DNA of 64,000 nt from Nitrospira defluvii (lineage in GTDB: Bacteria; Nitrospirota; Nitrospiria; Nitrospirales; Nitrospiraceae): positions 1,573,501-1,637,500 of the forward strand of contig FP929003.1 in NCBI GenBank assembly GCA_000196815.1, in the 5' to 3' direction. Below are positions 52,825-61,053 of this stretch, piece after piece. The notes under the pieces were generated by a model. The model saw nothing but the letters and a program-made list of their open reading frames with translations, did not search any database and was not told the origin of the DNA. Both the position numbers and the translations under genes were made by a program. Within the stretch, counting starts at the first letter, position 1; each line of letters starts with the position of its first letter.

Positions 52825-53807
52825 TGAGGCGTCGTACCGTGCACATTCTGGCCGTTGCATCGTGGTTGTTCATCGCCCTCCTGTACGCAGGCACAGCCGA
52901 GGCGGCTTCCCCGGAGATCCGGGCTACCGTGGCCATGCAGAAAAGTGGATCTGAAGCCACGCTGTTGGGCATGTTTTTTCATGATCCTCAACTTGGCTGG
53001 GCCGTGGGGTCCGGCGGAACGATCCTCAAGACGACCGACGGCGGACGCAAGTGGAAAAAAGTGTCGAGCGGCACCACGTCGCTGCTGACGGCCGTGTATT
53101 TCCAGGATGCGCGTCGTGGGTGGGTCGTGGGCGCCAATGGCACCGTGCGGACCAGCCGGGATGGTGGAGAAACCTGGAGCGTCGTGTTTGTGTCCACGCA
53201 GGCCCCGCTCTATGGGATTGCGTTCGTGACACCCCAGAAGGGCTGGTTGGTCGGCGGCAACGGTACGATTCTGCGCACGACCGACGGTGGAGAGAACTGG
53301 ACGGATCAAGCCAGCGGCACGAGCGCCGCGTTACATTCCATCGTATTGACGAACCAGCAGCACGGGGCGATCGTCGGGGCGTTGGGCACGATTCTCACGA
53401 CCTCCGACGGCGGCGCGACCTGGACGCCGCAGGTCAGCCAGAGTTCGGCCACGTTTTTCGATGTGGCCTTCGCGGATGAGGTGAACGGCTGGGCGGTCGG
53501 CAATGCCGGCGCGTTGTTTCAAACGACCGACGGGGGCACCCATTGGATTGATCGAACCTTGCCTTGCGGCCGGACTTGTAACAAGCTGACCGACCTGATT
53601 CGGGTCCGTTTTACCGATGCCCAACAGGGCTGGATCGTGGGGGAGCACGGCCAGATCCTGCGAACCACCGATGCAGGGTTTAACTGGGTGGAAGAAGCCA
53701 GCCCGGTGAAGCGCTCGCTGATGGCCTTGAGTTTTCCTCACACCACTGTCGGGTGGGCGGCAGGCGAGGGGGGCACCATTATTTCAATCAGCCCCGGCCG
53801 CCGGTAG
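52824..53807 (+). CDS. Ycf48-like secreted beta-propeller protein
   Basis: Predicted 327-residue protein with a signal peptide (cleavage near 'GTAEAASPE'). Seven or so blades carry 'GWAVG..GTILKTTDGG..W' repeats, the pattern of Ycf48/HCF136 assembly factors of photosystem II; homologues in non-phototrophs have unknown assembly roles. The ATG overlaps the stop of the TIG-domain gene by one base (TGATG), so the two are coexpressed. Convergent with rsmE. Confidence 0.87.
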   Translation: MRRRTVHILAVASWLFIALLYAGTAEAASPEIRATVAMQKSGSEATLLGMFFHDPQLGWAVGSGGTILKTTDGGRKWKKVSSGTTSLLTAVYFQDARRGWVVGANGTVRTSRDGGETWSVVFVSTQAPLYGIAFVTPQKGWLVGGNGTILRTTDGGENWTDQASGTSAALHSIVLTNQQHGAIVGALGTILTTSDGGATWTPQVSQSSATFFDVAFADEVNGWAVGNAGALFQTTDGGTHWIDRTLPCGRTCNKLTDLIRVRFTDAQQGWIVGEHGQILRTTDAGFNWVEEASPVKRSLMALSFPHTTVGWAAGEGGTIISISPGRR

Positions 53808-53832
53808 CGCTGGGCCAATTCCGACCCCGATC

Positions 53833-54570
53833 TTACCCCAATCGGCCCAATCGACTCTGCACAATACTCAGCGCCGTGACTGCCGCGGTGTCCGCACGGA
53901 GGATACACTCGCCGAGACTCACGGCCTGGCAGTGCTGCGCCAGAGCCAGGGTGATCTCTTCTTCGGCCCATCCCCCTTCGGGTCCGATGATTACGCAAAT
54001 CTGTTCCGAGGGGAGGCGCGGCAGCGGCACGCTGGCCAATGCGAGAGCCTCACGGCGTTCTGCCAGGAGCAACGAGCAGGTCGCTGTGTGAGTGGAAAAG
54101 AACCGGCGTGACTCCAGCGGCTCCAATACTTGCGGTGGCTGCCACTGCTCCGATTGTTGTGCCGCTTCGGTGGCGATGCGCTGCCAGCGGGCCACTTGAG
54201 CAGCGATCCTGTCGGTCTGCGGTCGTACGACCCCATGGCGCGAGACGAGGGGAAGGATCGTCCGCACACCCAACTCACTCGCCTTTTGGACGACCCAATC
54301 CATATGGTCGCCTTTGAGCATCGCTTGTGCGAGCAGCAGGGGGGGACTGCTCTCGACGGGTCCCTGCCGTTGTTCGAGAATCTCCGCCGTCACCGCCTGC
54401 TGGGCCACCTGCAGTACCCTCACACGATACCGTCGCCGGTGCTCGTCGGTGAGCCAGAGATGCTCCCCCGATTTGACGCGCAGGCTGGCTCGCAGATGAT
54501 GGCAGAGATCACCGGTGAGGGTGATCTGGGTTTCACGAATATCCGATGAGGAGATGAAGAAAGCCGGCAT
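53833..54570 (-). CDS. rsmE: 16S rRNA m3U1498 methyltransferase RsmE
   Basis: Predicted 245-residue SPOUT methyltransferase. PUA-like N-terminal domain ('LTGDLCHHLRASLRVKSGEHL' region), then the knot domain with 'KASELGVRTILPLVS', 'IIGPEGGWAEEEI' and 'LGECILRADTAAVTAL'. It lies 34 nt after dnaJ on the same strand; dnaJ-rsmE linkage is common. Confidence 0.93.
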   Translation of the reverse strand: MPAFFISSSDIRETQITLTGDLCHHLRASLRVKSGEHLWLTDEHRRRYRVRVLQVAQQAVTAEILEQRQGPVESSPPLLLAQAMLKGDHMDWVVQKASELGVRTILPLVSRHGVVRPQTDRIAAQVARWQRIATEAAQQSEQWQPPQVLEPLESRRFFSTHTATCSLLLAERREALALASVPLPRLPSEQICVIIGPEGGWAEEEITLALAQHCQAVSLGECILRADTAAVTALSIVQSRLGRLG

Positions 54571-54604
54571 GATGGTCGGCGGAACAGGCGGGGTGGAGCG
54601 CGTT

Positions 54605-55717
54605 CTATTCGAAGAACGTTTTCATCTTGTCGAGAAAGCCTTCACCCTCGGTGTCTTTGGTATAGCCACTTTCCTTGGCAAATTCTTCGAGCAGCTCTTT
54701 TTGCTTTGAGCTGAGTTTCGTCGGAATCTCGACTTTGACATGGAACAGCTGGTCGCCGGTATGGCCGCCCTTGAGGTTCGGAAAACCGAGGCCTTTGAGA
54801 CGAAGGAGCTTGTCCGGCTGGGTACCGGCAGGAATTTTCATGAAGGTGTTGCCTTTGAGCGTCGGCACTTCCACCCGGCCACCCAGAATCGCGGTGACAA
54901 GATTCACGGGGAGGTCGGAGACGATATCCTGCCCTTCGCGGCGGAAGTGAGGATGGGGCTTTACCGTGATGGCGACATAGAGATCCCCTTGCGGACCGCC
55001 CTGGACGCCATGCTCACCCTCGTTCGCAAGTCGCAGGCGCATGCCGGTTTCGATACCGCCTGGAATCTGGACGGAGAGCATGCGTTCCTTGCGGATACGT
55101 TGCCGCCCACTACAGGCCTGGCAGGGTTCCGTAATGATCTGTCCGACCCCTTCGCATTGACCGCAGGGACGGCTGACGCTGAAAAATCCCTGTTGAAACC
55201 GGAGTTGGCCCTGTCCTTTGCAGGCAGGGCACATCTTAATCGCGGTGGCTGAGCGCGCGCCGGTGCCTTTGCAATCGGCGCAGGTTTCCCACCGGGGGAT
55301 TTTGAGTTTCGCTTCCTTTCCGAAAACCGATTCCTCGAACGTCACCTCAAGGTTGTATTGCAGGTCGTTGCCGCGCTCGGCGCGAGCTCGTCCGCGAGGC
55401 TGGCCGAAGAAGTCCTCGAAAATATCGTTGAAGATGTCGCCGAATCCACCCTGTCCGCCGAAATCGAATCCCTCCGCTCCCTGCGGTCCACCGGCATGGC
55501 CGAAGGCATCGTACCGTCGCCGTTTTTCCTGGTCGCTGATGACCTCGTAGGCTTCGTTCAGCTCTTTGAATTTTTCTTCCGCGGATTTTTTCTGTTCGGG
55601 GGATGTGTGGAGATCTGGATGGTGCTGGCGGGCAAGTTTCCGGAATGCCTTTTTGATCTCGTCGTCGGACGCGGTTCGCTCAATGCCGAGAGTTTCGTAG
55701 TAGTCGCGCTTAGCCAC
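54605..55717 (-). CDS. dnaJ: Chaperone DnaJ
   Basis: Predicted 370-residue type I J-protein. The J domain holds HPD in 'RQHHPDLH'; a Gly/Phe-rich linker (about 75-110) follows, then the zinc-finger domain with four CxxC motifs (CADCKGTG, CPACKGQG, CGQCEGVG, CQACSGRQ; the last lacks the usual final Gly), and two C-terminal substrate domains. It stimulates DnaK. The start is a GTG. It lies 81 nt after dnaK, with a hairpin between them. Confidence 0.96.
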   Translation of the reverse strand: MAKRDYYETLGIERTASDDEIKKAFRKLARQHHPDLHTSPEQKKSAEEKFKELNEAYEVISDQEKRRRYDAFGHAGGPQGAEGFDFGGQGGFGDIFNDIFEDFFGQPRGRARAERGNDLQYNLEVTFEESVFGKEAKLKIPRWETCADCKGTGARSATAIKMCPACKGQGQLRFQQGFFSVSRPCGQCEGVGQIITEPCQACSGRQRIRKERMLSVQIPGGIETGMRLRLANEGEHGVQGGPQGDLYVAITVKPHPHFRREGQDIVSDLPVNLVTAILGGRVEVPTLKGNTFMKIPAGTQPDKLLRLKGLGFPNLKGGHTGDQLFHVKVEIPTKLSSKQKELLEEFAKESGYTKDTEGEGFLDKMKTFFE

Positions 55718-55746
55718 GGAAGATTTTTACCCGGTTAAATGTGCAA

Positions 55747-55783
55747 CACGACCGAGCTTCACGCATGGTGAAACCCGGTCGTG
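55747..55783 (-). repeat. RNA hairpin between dnaK and dnaJ
   Basis: Two 16-nt arms around a 5-nt loop, 15 nt beyond the dnaK stop and 30 nt before dnaJ. Two positions are A-C mismatches on the plus strand but G-U wobbles on the minus strand, so the stem pairs completely only in the dnaK-dnaJ transcript. No T-run follows: better seen as a processing or attenuation hairpin than a full terminator. Confidence 0.7.
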
Positions 55784-55798
55784 CAATCGGTGAGGGGC

Positions 55799-57730
55799 TT
55801 ACTTCTTGTCCTTATCGACTTCTTCGAACTCCGCATCCACGACCTTTTCATCGGTCTTGGCCTGCGCGCCTCCGTCTCCGGAGGAAGCGGCTGCATCAGC
55901 CCCGGCGCCGGCACCCGCTGCGGCAGAGGCTTTCTTATACATCTCCTCGGCCAGCTTATGGGATGCCGTGGTCAGCGTTTGCGTGGCCGTCTCGATGGCG
56001 GCGGGATCGTCGCCTTCCATCGCCTTACGGAGTCCGGCGATGGCTTCGGTGATCTTGGTCTTATCGTCTTCGCCGATCTTATCGCCATGCTCGCTCAGGT
56101 TCTTTTCGGTGCTGTACAGCAACGAGTCGGCCTGGTTACGCGCTTCAGCCACCCGACGACGTTTCTTGTCGTCTTCGGTGTGGGACTGGGCGTCCTTGAC
56201 GAGCTTATCGACTTCTTCCTTGCTGAGTCCGCTCGAGGCCGTAATCTTGATGGACTGTTCCTTCTGCGTGGCCAGGTCTTTGGCCGCCACATGCACGATA
56301 CCGTTGGCATCGATGTCGAAGGAGACTTCGACCTGCGGCATGCCGCGCGGAGCGGGAGGAATGCCGACGAGATCGAATTGTCCCAACAGCTTATTGTCGT
56401 TCGCCATTTCACGTTCGCCCTGGAATACGCGAATGGTGACGGCGGTCTGGTTGTCGGCAGCGGTCGAGAACACCTGGCTCTTTTTCGTGGGAATCGTGGT
56501 GTTTCGCTCGATCAACTTCGTGAAGACGCCGCCGAGGGTCTCAATGCCGAGCGACAAGGGCGTGACATCCAGCAACAGCACGTCCTTGACTTCGCCCTTG
56601 AGCACGCCGCCCTGAACACCGGCTCCGATGGCGACGACTTCGTCGGGGTTCACGCCGCGATGCGGTTCTTTGCCGAAGAATTCCTTCACGACCTGGATGA
56701 CTTTCGGCATGCGGGTCATGCCGCCGACCAGGACGACTTCCTGGATGTCCTTCGCGCTCACACCGGCATCCGCCAACGCCTTGCGGCAGGGCTCGATGGT
56801 CCGCTGGATGAGGTCGCCGACAAGTTGCTCCAGCTTCGCGCGGGTCAACTTCGTGACCATGTGCTTCGGACCGCTGGCGTCCGCCGTAATGAACGGCAAA
56901 TTGATCTCGCTTTCCTGTGAGGAAGAGAGTTCGATCTTGGCCCGTTCCGCCGCTTCCTTGAGACGTTGGAGCGCCATGCGGTCTTTGCGCAGGTCGATAC
57001 CTTGATCTTTCTTGAACTCCTCGACGAGCCAGTCCATGACACGCTCATCGAAGTCGTCACCGCCGAGGTACGTATCGCCGTTCGTCGACTTGACCTCGAA
57101 CACGCCGTCGCCGATTTCGAGAACGGAGACGTCAAAGGTACCGCCGCCCAGATCGTACACGGCAATGCGCTCGTCTTTTTTCTTGTCGAGACCATAGGCC
57201 AGTGAGGCTGCCGTGGGTTCGTTGATGATGCGCAGGACGTTCAGTCCGGCGATCTGTCCCGCATCTTTGGTGGCCTGGCGCTGGCTGTCGTCGAAATAGG
57301 CCGGGACCGTCACTACTGCTTCAGTGACCTTCTCGCCCAGGTAATCTTCGGCGGTCTGCCGCATCTTCTGCAGGATCATCGCGGAGACTTCCGGCGGGCT
57401 ATAACGCTTCCCGCGCAACTCGACGTGCGCATCGCCGTTGTCCGCCTCCACTACCTTGTAGGGGAGCCGCTTCATGGCTTCCTGCACTTCTTTGCTGCGG
57501 AACTTGCGTCCCATCAGGCGCTTGACGGAGAAGATGGTGTTTTCCGGATTGGTGATGGCTTGCCGCTTGGCGATTTGCCCGACCAGGCGCTCGTTCTTAT
57601 CCGTGATGCCCACTACCGACGGAGTTGTGCGACTTCCCTCCGCATTGGCGATGACGACCGGGTCTCCACCGCTCATGATGGCGACGCAGGAGTTCGTCGT
57701 GCCGAGGTCGATTCCGATAACTTTGCCCAT
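55799..57730 (-). CDS. dnaK: Chaperone DnaK (Hsp70)
   Basis: Predicted 643-residue Hsp70. '[12 protein letters not shown]' begins the ATPase domain, followed by '[14 protein letters not shown]', '[13 protein letters not shown]' and '[10 protein letters not shown]'; the substrate domain and helical lid follow, and the C-terminus is acidic. The start is the ATG at 57730 (MGKVIG), with GGAG upstream. It lies between grpE and dnaJ in the heat-shock operon. Confidence 0.97.
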   Translation of the reverse strand: MGKVIGIDLGTTNSCVAIMSGGDPVVIANAEGSRTTPSVVGITDKNERLVGQIAKRQAITNPENTIFSVKRLMGRKFRSKEVQEAMKRLPYKVVEADNGDAHVELRGKRYSPPEVSAMILQKMRQTAEDYLGEKVTEAVVTVPAYFDDSQRQATKDAGQIAGLNVLRIINEPTAASLAYGLDKKKDERIAVYDLGGGTFDVSVLEIGDGVFEVKSTNGDTYLGGDDFDERVMDWLVEEFKKDQGIDLRKDRMALQRLKEAAERAKIELSSSQESEINLPFITADASGPKHMVTKLTRAKLEQLVGDLIQRTIEPCRKALADAGVSAKDIQEVVLVGGMTRMPKVIQVVKEFFGKEPHRGVNPDEVVAIGAGVQGGVLKGEVKDVLLLDVTPLSLGIETLGGVFTKLIERNTTIPTKKSQVFSTAADNQTAVTIRVFQGEREMANDNKLLGQFDLVGIPPAPRGMPQVEVSFDIDANGIVHVAAKDLATQKEQSIKITASSGLSKEEVDKLVKDAQSHTEDDKKRRRVAEARNQADSLLYSTEKNLSEHGDKIGEDDKTKITEAIAGLRKAMEGDDPAAIETATQTLTTASHKLAEEMYKKASAAAGAGAGADAAASSGDGGAQAKTDEKVVDAEFEEVDKDKK

Positions 57731-57819
57731 GGGTTGGCTCCTTCGCAAAAAAAATCAATACGTGAACGATCGTGTCAGCTCTGCTTGTGAAACCTGTTCT
57801 TCATACCGATGATTCGGCC

Positions 57820-58374
57820 CTAGTTCGCTGCTCCGGTCGACACGGTCACCATGGCGGCTCGGAGGATGCGGTCCTGGAGAAGATATCCCTTCTGATACTC
57901 TTCAACGACATGGTTTTCAGGGATCGTGTCCGACGGAACCTGAGCGACTGCCTGTTGCGTGGCCGGGTCAAAGGCCAGGCCGACGCTGTCGACTGCTTTG
58001 ACGCCAAACTTCGTCAGCGCACCCACGAGTTGCTTCAGCGTCAATTCCACACCCTCTGTCAGGGCATCAACGGAGCCGCTTCCCTTCGACGACTTGATGG
58101 CGCGCTCAAGATTGTCCACAACGGGTAACAGTTCCTTGAGGATCTGTTCGTTCCCGAACTTGATTTGCTCACGTTGGTCGCGTTGAGCCAGCCGTTTGTA
58201 GTTGTCGAATTCTGCTGCGAGCCGCAGATACTTTTCGTTGAGGGCTTTGCATTCGTCGGACTTGGCGTCCAGCACCTGCTGGAGTTCGTTGACGCCCTCC
58301 ATGGTGCCGGAGGAAGCCTCGCTCGAACCGTCTAAGTTGTCGATACTGTGAATATTCTTGTTGTCTTCAGACAT
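57820..58374 (-). CDS. grpE: Nucleotide exchange factor GrpE
   Basis: Predicted 184-residue GrpE. A charged, coiled-coil N-terminal half ('ECKALNEKYLRLAAEFDNYKR' region) precedes the beta domain with 'FDPATQQAVAQVPSDTIPENH' (region) and 'KGYLLQDRILRAAMVTVS'. It releases ADP from DnaK. First gene of the grpE-dnaK-dnaJ set here; hrcA is absent and no CIRCE element was seen upstream. Confidence 0.94.
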   Translation of the reverse strand: MSEDNKNIHSIDNLDGSSEASSGTMEGVNELQQVLDAKSDECKALNEKYLRLAAEFDNYKRLAQRDQREQIKFGNEQILKELLPVVDNLERAIKSSKGSGSVDALTEGVELTLKQLVGALTKFGVKAVDSVGLAFDPATQQAVAQVPSDTIPENHVVEEYQKGYLLQDRILRAAMVTVSTGAAN

Positions 58375-58397
58375 TGATTACACCTTTGCTGGGAAGG

Positions 58398-58425
58398 GAG
58401 ATAGCCATCGGAGAACGGAAGTCAA
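58398..58425 (-). promoter_or_regulatory. Possible promoter of grpE-dnaK-dnaJ
   Basis: On the minus strand TTGACT (58425-58420), 16-nt spacer, TATCTC (58403-58398), about 24 nt before the grpE ATG. The -10 is weak. A heat-shock sigma promoter was not recognised. Confidence 0.35.
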
Positions 58426-58509
58426 CGGGGAATGGAAAGAATTCATCGTTTTTTCAGATCACTCAGGGTTTACGGAGAGGGGATAACGTCTGCCAGTGGT
58501 GAGCCGGGC

Positions 58510-59280
58510 CTAAGTCAGGCGGTTGCGATGATACAACAGTTCCAAGCCTTCGAGCGTCAGGAAGGGGCGGACTTCCTGGATCGTTTCGGTTTCCTGGGCG
58601 ATGACCGTCGCGAGCCCTCCGGTGGCGATGACGGTCGATGTTCGTCCAAGTTCCCGCTCCATGCGTCGGACGATACCGTCCACCAGCCCGACATATCCGA
58701 AGAGGAGTCCGCTTTGAATACCGCCGATCGTATCGGTGCCGATGACGGTCTTGGGCCGGATAATTTCCACTTTGGGAAGCTTGGCGGTTCTGGAAAAGAG
58801 GGCATCGGCTGAAATTCCGAGACCCGGCGCGATGACACCGCCGAGATACTCGGCGGATTTGGTCACGGCGCAGAAGGTGGTGGCGGTGCCGAAGTCGACG
58901 ATAATGAGATCGGATCGATATCGCGCATAGGCCGCTGCGGCGTTGACGATGCGGTCACTGCCGATTTCCTTCGGGTTGGCATACCGCAAGGCGAGCCCGG
59001 AATCGGTATCGGGGCCGACGATCACGGGCGTCCGATGAAAATAGGTCTGCACGAGTGAGTCGAAGGTGCCGGTCAGCGCGGGTACGACGCTCGACAGGAT
59101 ACAGCCGGTAATCTGCTCCGGGGTGAAGCCGGCGTTGTTGAGCAGATTCAGTAACAGAATGCCGTATTCATTGTCGGTTCGCCGCGATTCAGTAGCGAGG
59201 CGCCAATGTCCGCGCAAGGTGGACCCTTCGAACAGGCCCCACACCACATTGGTATTCCCGATGTCGATGGTCAGCAGCAT
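58510..59280 (-). CDS. coaX: Type III pantothenate kinase
   Basis: Predicted 256-residue ASKHA-fold kinase for the first step of CoA synthesis. 'LTIDIGNTNVVWGLFE' is the phosphate-binding motif, 'NPKEIGSDRIVNAAAAY' and 'IVDFGTATTFCAV' carry the conserved acidic residues, and 'GGVIAPGLGIS' follows. Full length. It lies 35 nt after birA; coaX-birA adjacency is common, often as part of a metabolic operon with nadC. Confidence 0.95.
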   Translation of the reverse strand: MLLTIDIGNTNVVWGLFEGSTLRGHWRLATESRRTDNEYGILLLNLLNNAGFTPEQITGCILSSVVPALTGTFDSLVQTYFHRTPVIVGPDTDSGLALRYANPKEIGSDRIVNAAAAYARYRSDLIIVDFGTATTFCAVTKSAEYLGGVIAPGLGISADALFSRTAKLPKVEIIRPKTVIGTDTIGGIQSGLLFGYVGLVDGIVRRMERELGRTSTVIATGGLATVIAQETETIQEVRPFLTLEGLELLYHRNRLT

Positions 59281-59315
59281 CGTGTCTCCACTCTAACCCA
59301 ACAGCTCGTCCGATT

Positions 59316-60188
59316 TCACCCCCGCAGGTGGATGACTTCGGCGCTTCGGATTTCCAGAAGTCGGTGAGGCGAAGCAGGGGAGGCGTCGGAGGTGACACGG
59401 AGACAGAGGCATCCATCGGGGCCGATCGACTCCGCGATCCCCTGCACGATCCCGTTCTCTTCCACGGCCACACGGACGGTCTTGCCGAGTGTGGAACAGC
59501 GCCGTGTGAATTCATCGACCATGCCGGATGGTCCGTCGTGGAATAAGCGATCCATGCGTTGTTCGAGGCGGAGCAAGAGATCTGCCAGGATTGTCACGCG
59601 GTCAAGCCGACGTCCGGCCTCGGTAGCCAGGGTGGTTGCCCCGGCCCTGAGTTCCTCCGGGAAACTGTCGGGCGCGGCATTGACGTTCAATCCAATTCCG
59701 ATGACGATCGCCGGGGTTCTGTCGGCGGTGGTGGTCTGCTCGCAGAGGATGCCGCCTATTTTCTTGTCGCCGATCAGGAGATCGTTCGGCCACTTCACCG
59801 AGACGGCAAGCCCCGTGCAGATGACCAGGCAGTCGGCCACCGCGAGGGCGGAAAACAAAGGAATCCAGGAGAGCCAGGGCCCTGTGCGTGTGGAGCCGGG
59901 CTCGGGCACCACAATCACGGACAGGTAGATGTTGCCCTGGGCGGGAGAGTGCCAGGTGCGCCCACGGCGTCCCCGACCGGCCGTTTGGCAGTCCGCGAGA
60001 ATCAGGGTTCCATGCGGAGTCGCCGGGCCGGTCAGTTGTTGGAGGTATGCCAATGCATCAGCATTGGTCGACGATGTAGATGGGGCATACCGTAGCGATC
60101 GTCCGAAGGCCTGTGTCTGCAGCGAGGCTCGGAGGCGGTCGATGTTCAGCCGATCGACTGGAGACGGATCGTTAGCGGCTCCGCCCAC
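59316..60188 (-). CDS. birA: Biotin--[acetyl-CoA-carboxylase] ligase
   Basis: Predicted 290-residue ligase that adds biotin to carboxylase carrier protein. 'TSSTNADALAYL' opens the catalytic core; 'TAGRGRRGRTWHSPAQGNIYLS' (region) is the ATP/biotin motif, 'VKWPNDLL' follows, and 'IGIGLNVN' is the conserved ending. There is no N-terminal DNA-binding domain, so it is probably not a repressor. The GTG start overlaps nadC by 17 nt. Confidence 0.93.
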   Translation of the reverse strand: MGGAANDPSPVDRLNIDRLRASLQTQAFGRSLRYAPSTSSTNADALAYLQQLTGPATPHGTLILADCQTAGRGRRGRTWHSPAQGNIYLSVIVVPEPGSTRTGPWLSWIPLFSALAVADCLVICTGLAVSVKWPNDLLIGDKKIGGILCEQTTTADRTPAIVIGIGLNVNAAPDSFPEELRAGATTLATEAGRRLDRVTILADLLLRLEQRMDRLFHDGPSGMVDEFTRRCSTLGKTVRVAVEENGIVQGIAESIGPDGCLCLRVTSDASPASPHRLLEIRSAEVIHLRG

Positions 60189-61053
60189 GGCCCCCTCGAT
60201 AACCGGTGAGGTCCAAGCTGAGGTCGGCTGCGGGTGCGGAGTGGGTCAGGGCGCCGACGGAAATGAAATCCACCCCGGCCTGAGCCATGCCGGCGACAGT
60301 CTGCAGGGTGATGCCGCCTGACACCTCGACCAGGGCGCGTTTCTTGATGAGTGCCACGGCTTGTCGCACGAGTGCCGCAGACATGTTGTCGAGCAGAATG
60401 ATGTCGGCTTTACCGGCTAGCGCTTCCTTCACTTCCTGCAAGCTCTTGGCTTCTACTTCAATGCGAAGGCCGTGCGGCGCTCCGGCACGAGCGAGTCGGC
60501 AGGCTCCGGCCACATCGATGCCGGTGGAGCGCAAGACCGCGAGATGGTTGTCTTTGATCAGGACGCCGTCGCCCAGTGAAAAGCGATGGTTTCTTCCGCC
60601 CCCCAGATGGACCGCCCATTTTTCAAGCGCTCGCAAGCCCGGTGTGGTCTTGCGAGTATCGAGAATGGCGGTGGCTGTCTTTCGGACTGCGGCGCAAAAT
60701 TTCGCGGTCAGCGTGGCGATGCCGGAGAGTCGTTGAAGGAAATTGACGGCGACGCGTTCCGCCATCAACAACGACCGCACATCGCCTCGTACCACGATGA
60801 CTTCCGCGCCGGGCTTGACGGTGACTCCGTCGTTGATGGTCGTTACGATGCGCAAGGAGGGGTCCACAGCGAGGAAGACTTCACGCGCGACGGCCACGCC
60901 TGCAACGGTTATGGGTTGATGGGCGACGATGGCGGCCCGGGCCTGAATGGAACGGGGAAACAGCGCACTCGTGGTGACGTCGCCGTGGTCCAGGTCTTCG
61001 TCGAGGGCCAGCTGGACCGCGTTACGGATGGTCTGGAGGCTAGGAGCGCTCAA
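60172..61053 (-). CDS. nadC: Nicotinate-nucleotide pyrophosphorylase, carboxylating
   Basis: Predicted 293-residue quinolinate phosphoribosyltransferase. 'ALDEDLDHGDVTTSALF' is the N-terminal signature, 'AVNFLQRLSGIATLT' and 'DTRKTTPGLRALEKWAVHLGG' (region) contain the quinolinate-binding Arg/Lys, and 'VEVSGGI' ends the barrel. The TTG at 61053 (reads SAPSLQTIRNAV after the initiator) has GGAG 10 nt upstream and is preferred to another TTG at 61074. It overlaps valS by 14 nt. Confidence 0.93.
   Translation of the reverse strand: MSAPSLQTIRNAVQLALDEDLDHGDVTTSALFPRSIQARAAIVAHQPITVAGVAVAREVFLAVDPSLRIVTTINDGVTVKPGAEVIVVRGDVRSLLMAERVAVNFLQRLSGIATLTAKFCAAVRKTATAILDTRKTTPGLRALEKWAVHLGGGRNHRFSLGDGVLIKDNHLAVLRSTGIDVAGACRLARAGAPHGLRIEVEAKSLQEVKEALAGKADIILLDNMSAALVRQAVALIKKRALVEVSGGITLQTVAGMAQAGVDFISVGALTHSAPAADLSLDLTGYRGGRGRSR

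Noticed and set aside
51088-52860. Minus-strand open frame (about 590 codons) opposite the TIG-domain gene
   Set aside because: The plus strand has a signal peptide, TIG domains and a strong promoter; the antisense frame has none of these.
58375-58509. CIRCE element (TTAGCACTC inverted repeat) upstream of grpE
   Set aside because: Searched for by eye; no such inverted repeat is present and hrcA is not in the operon.
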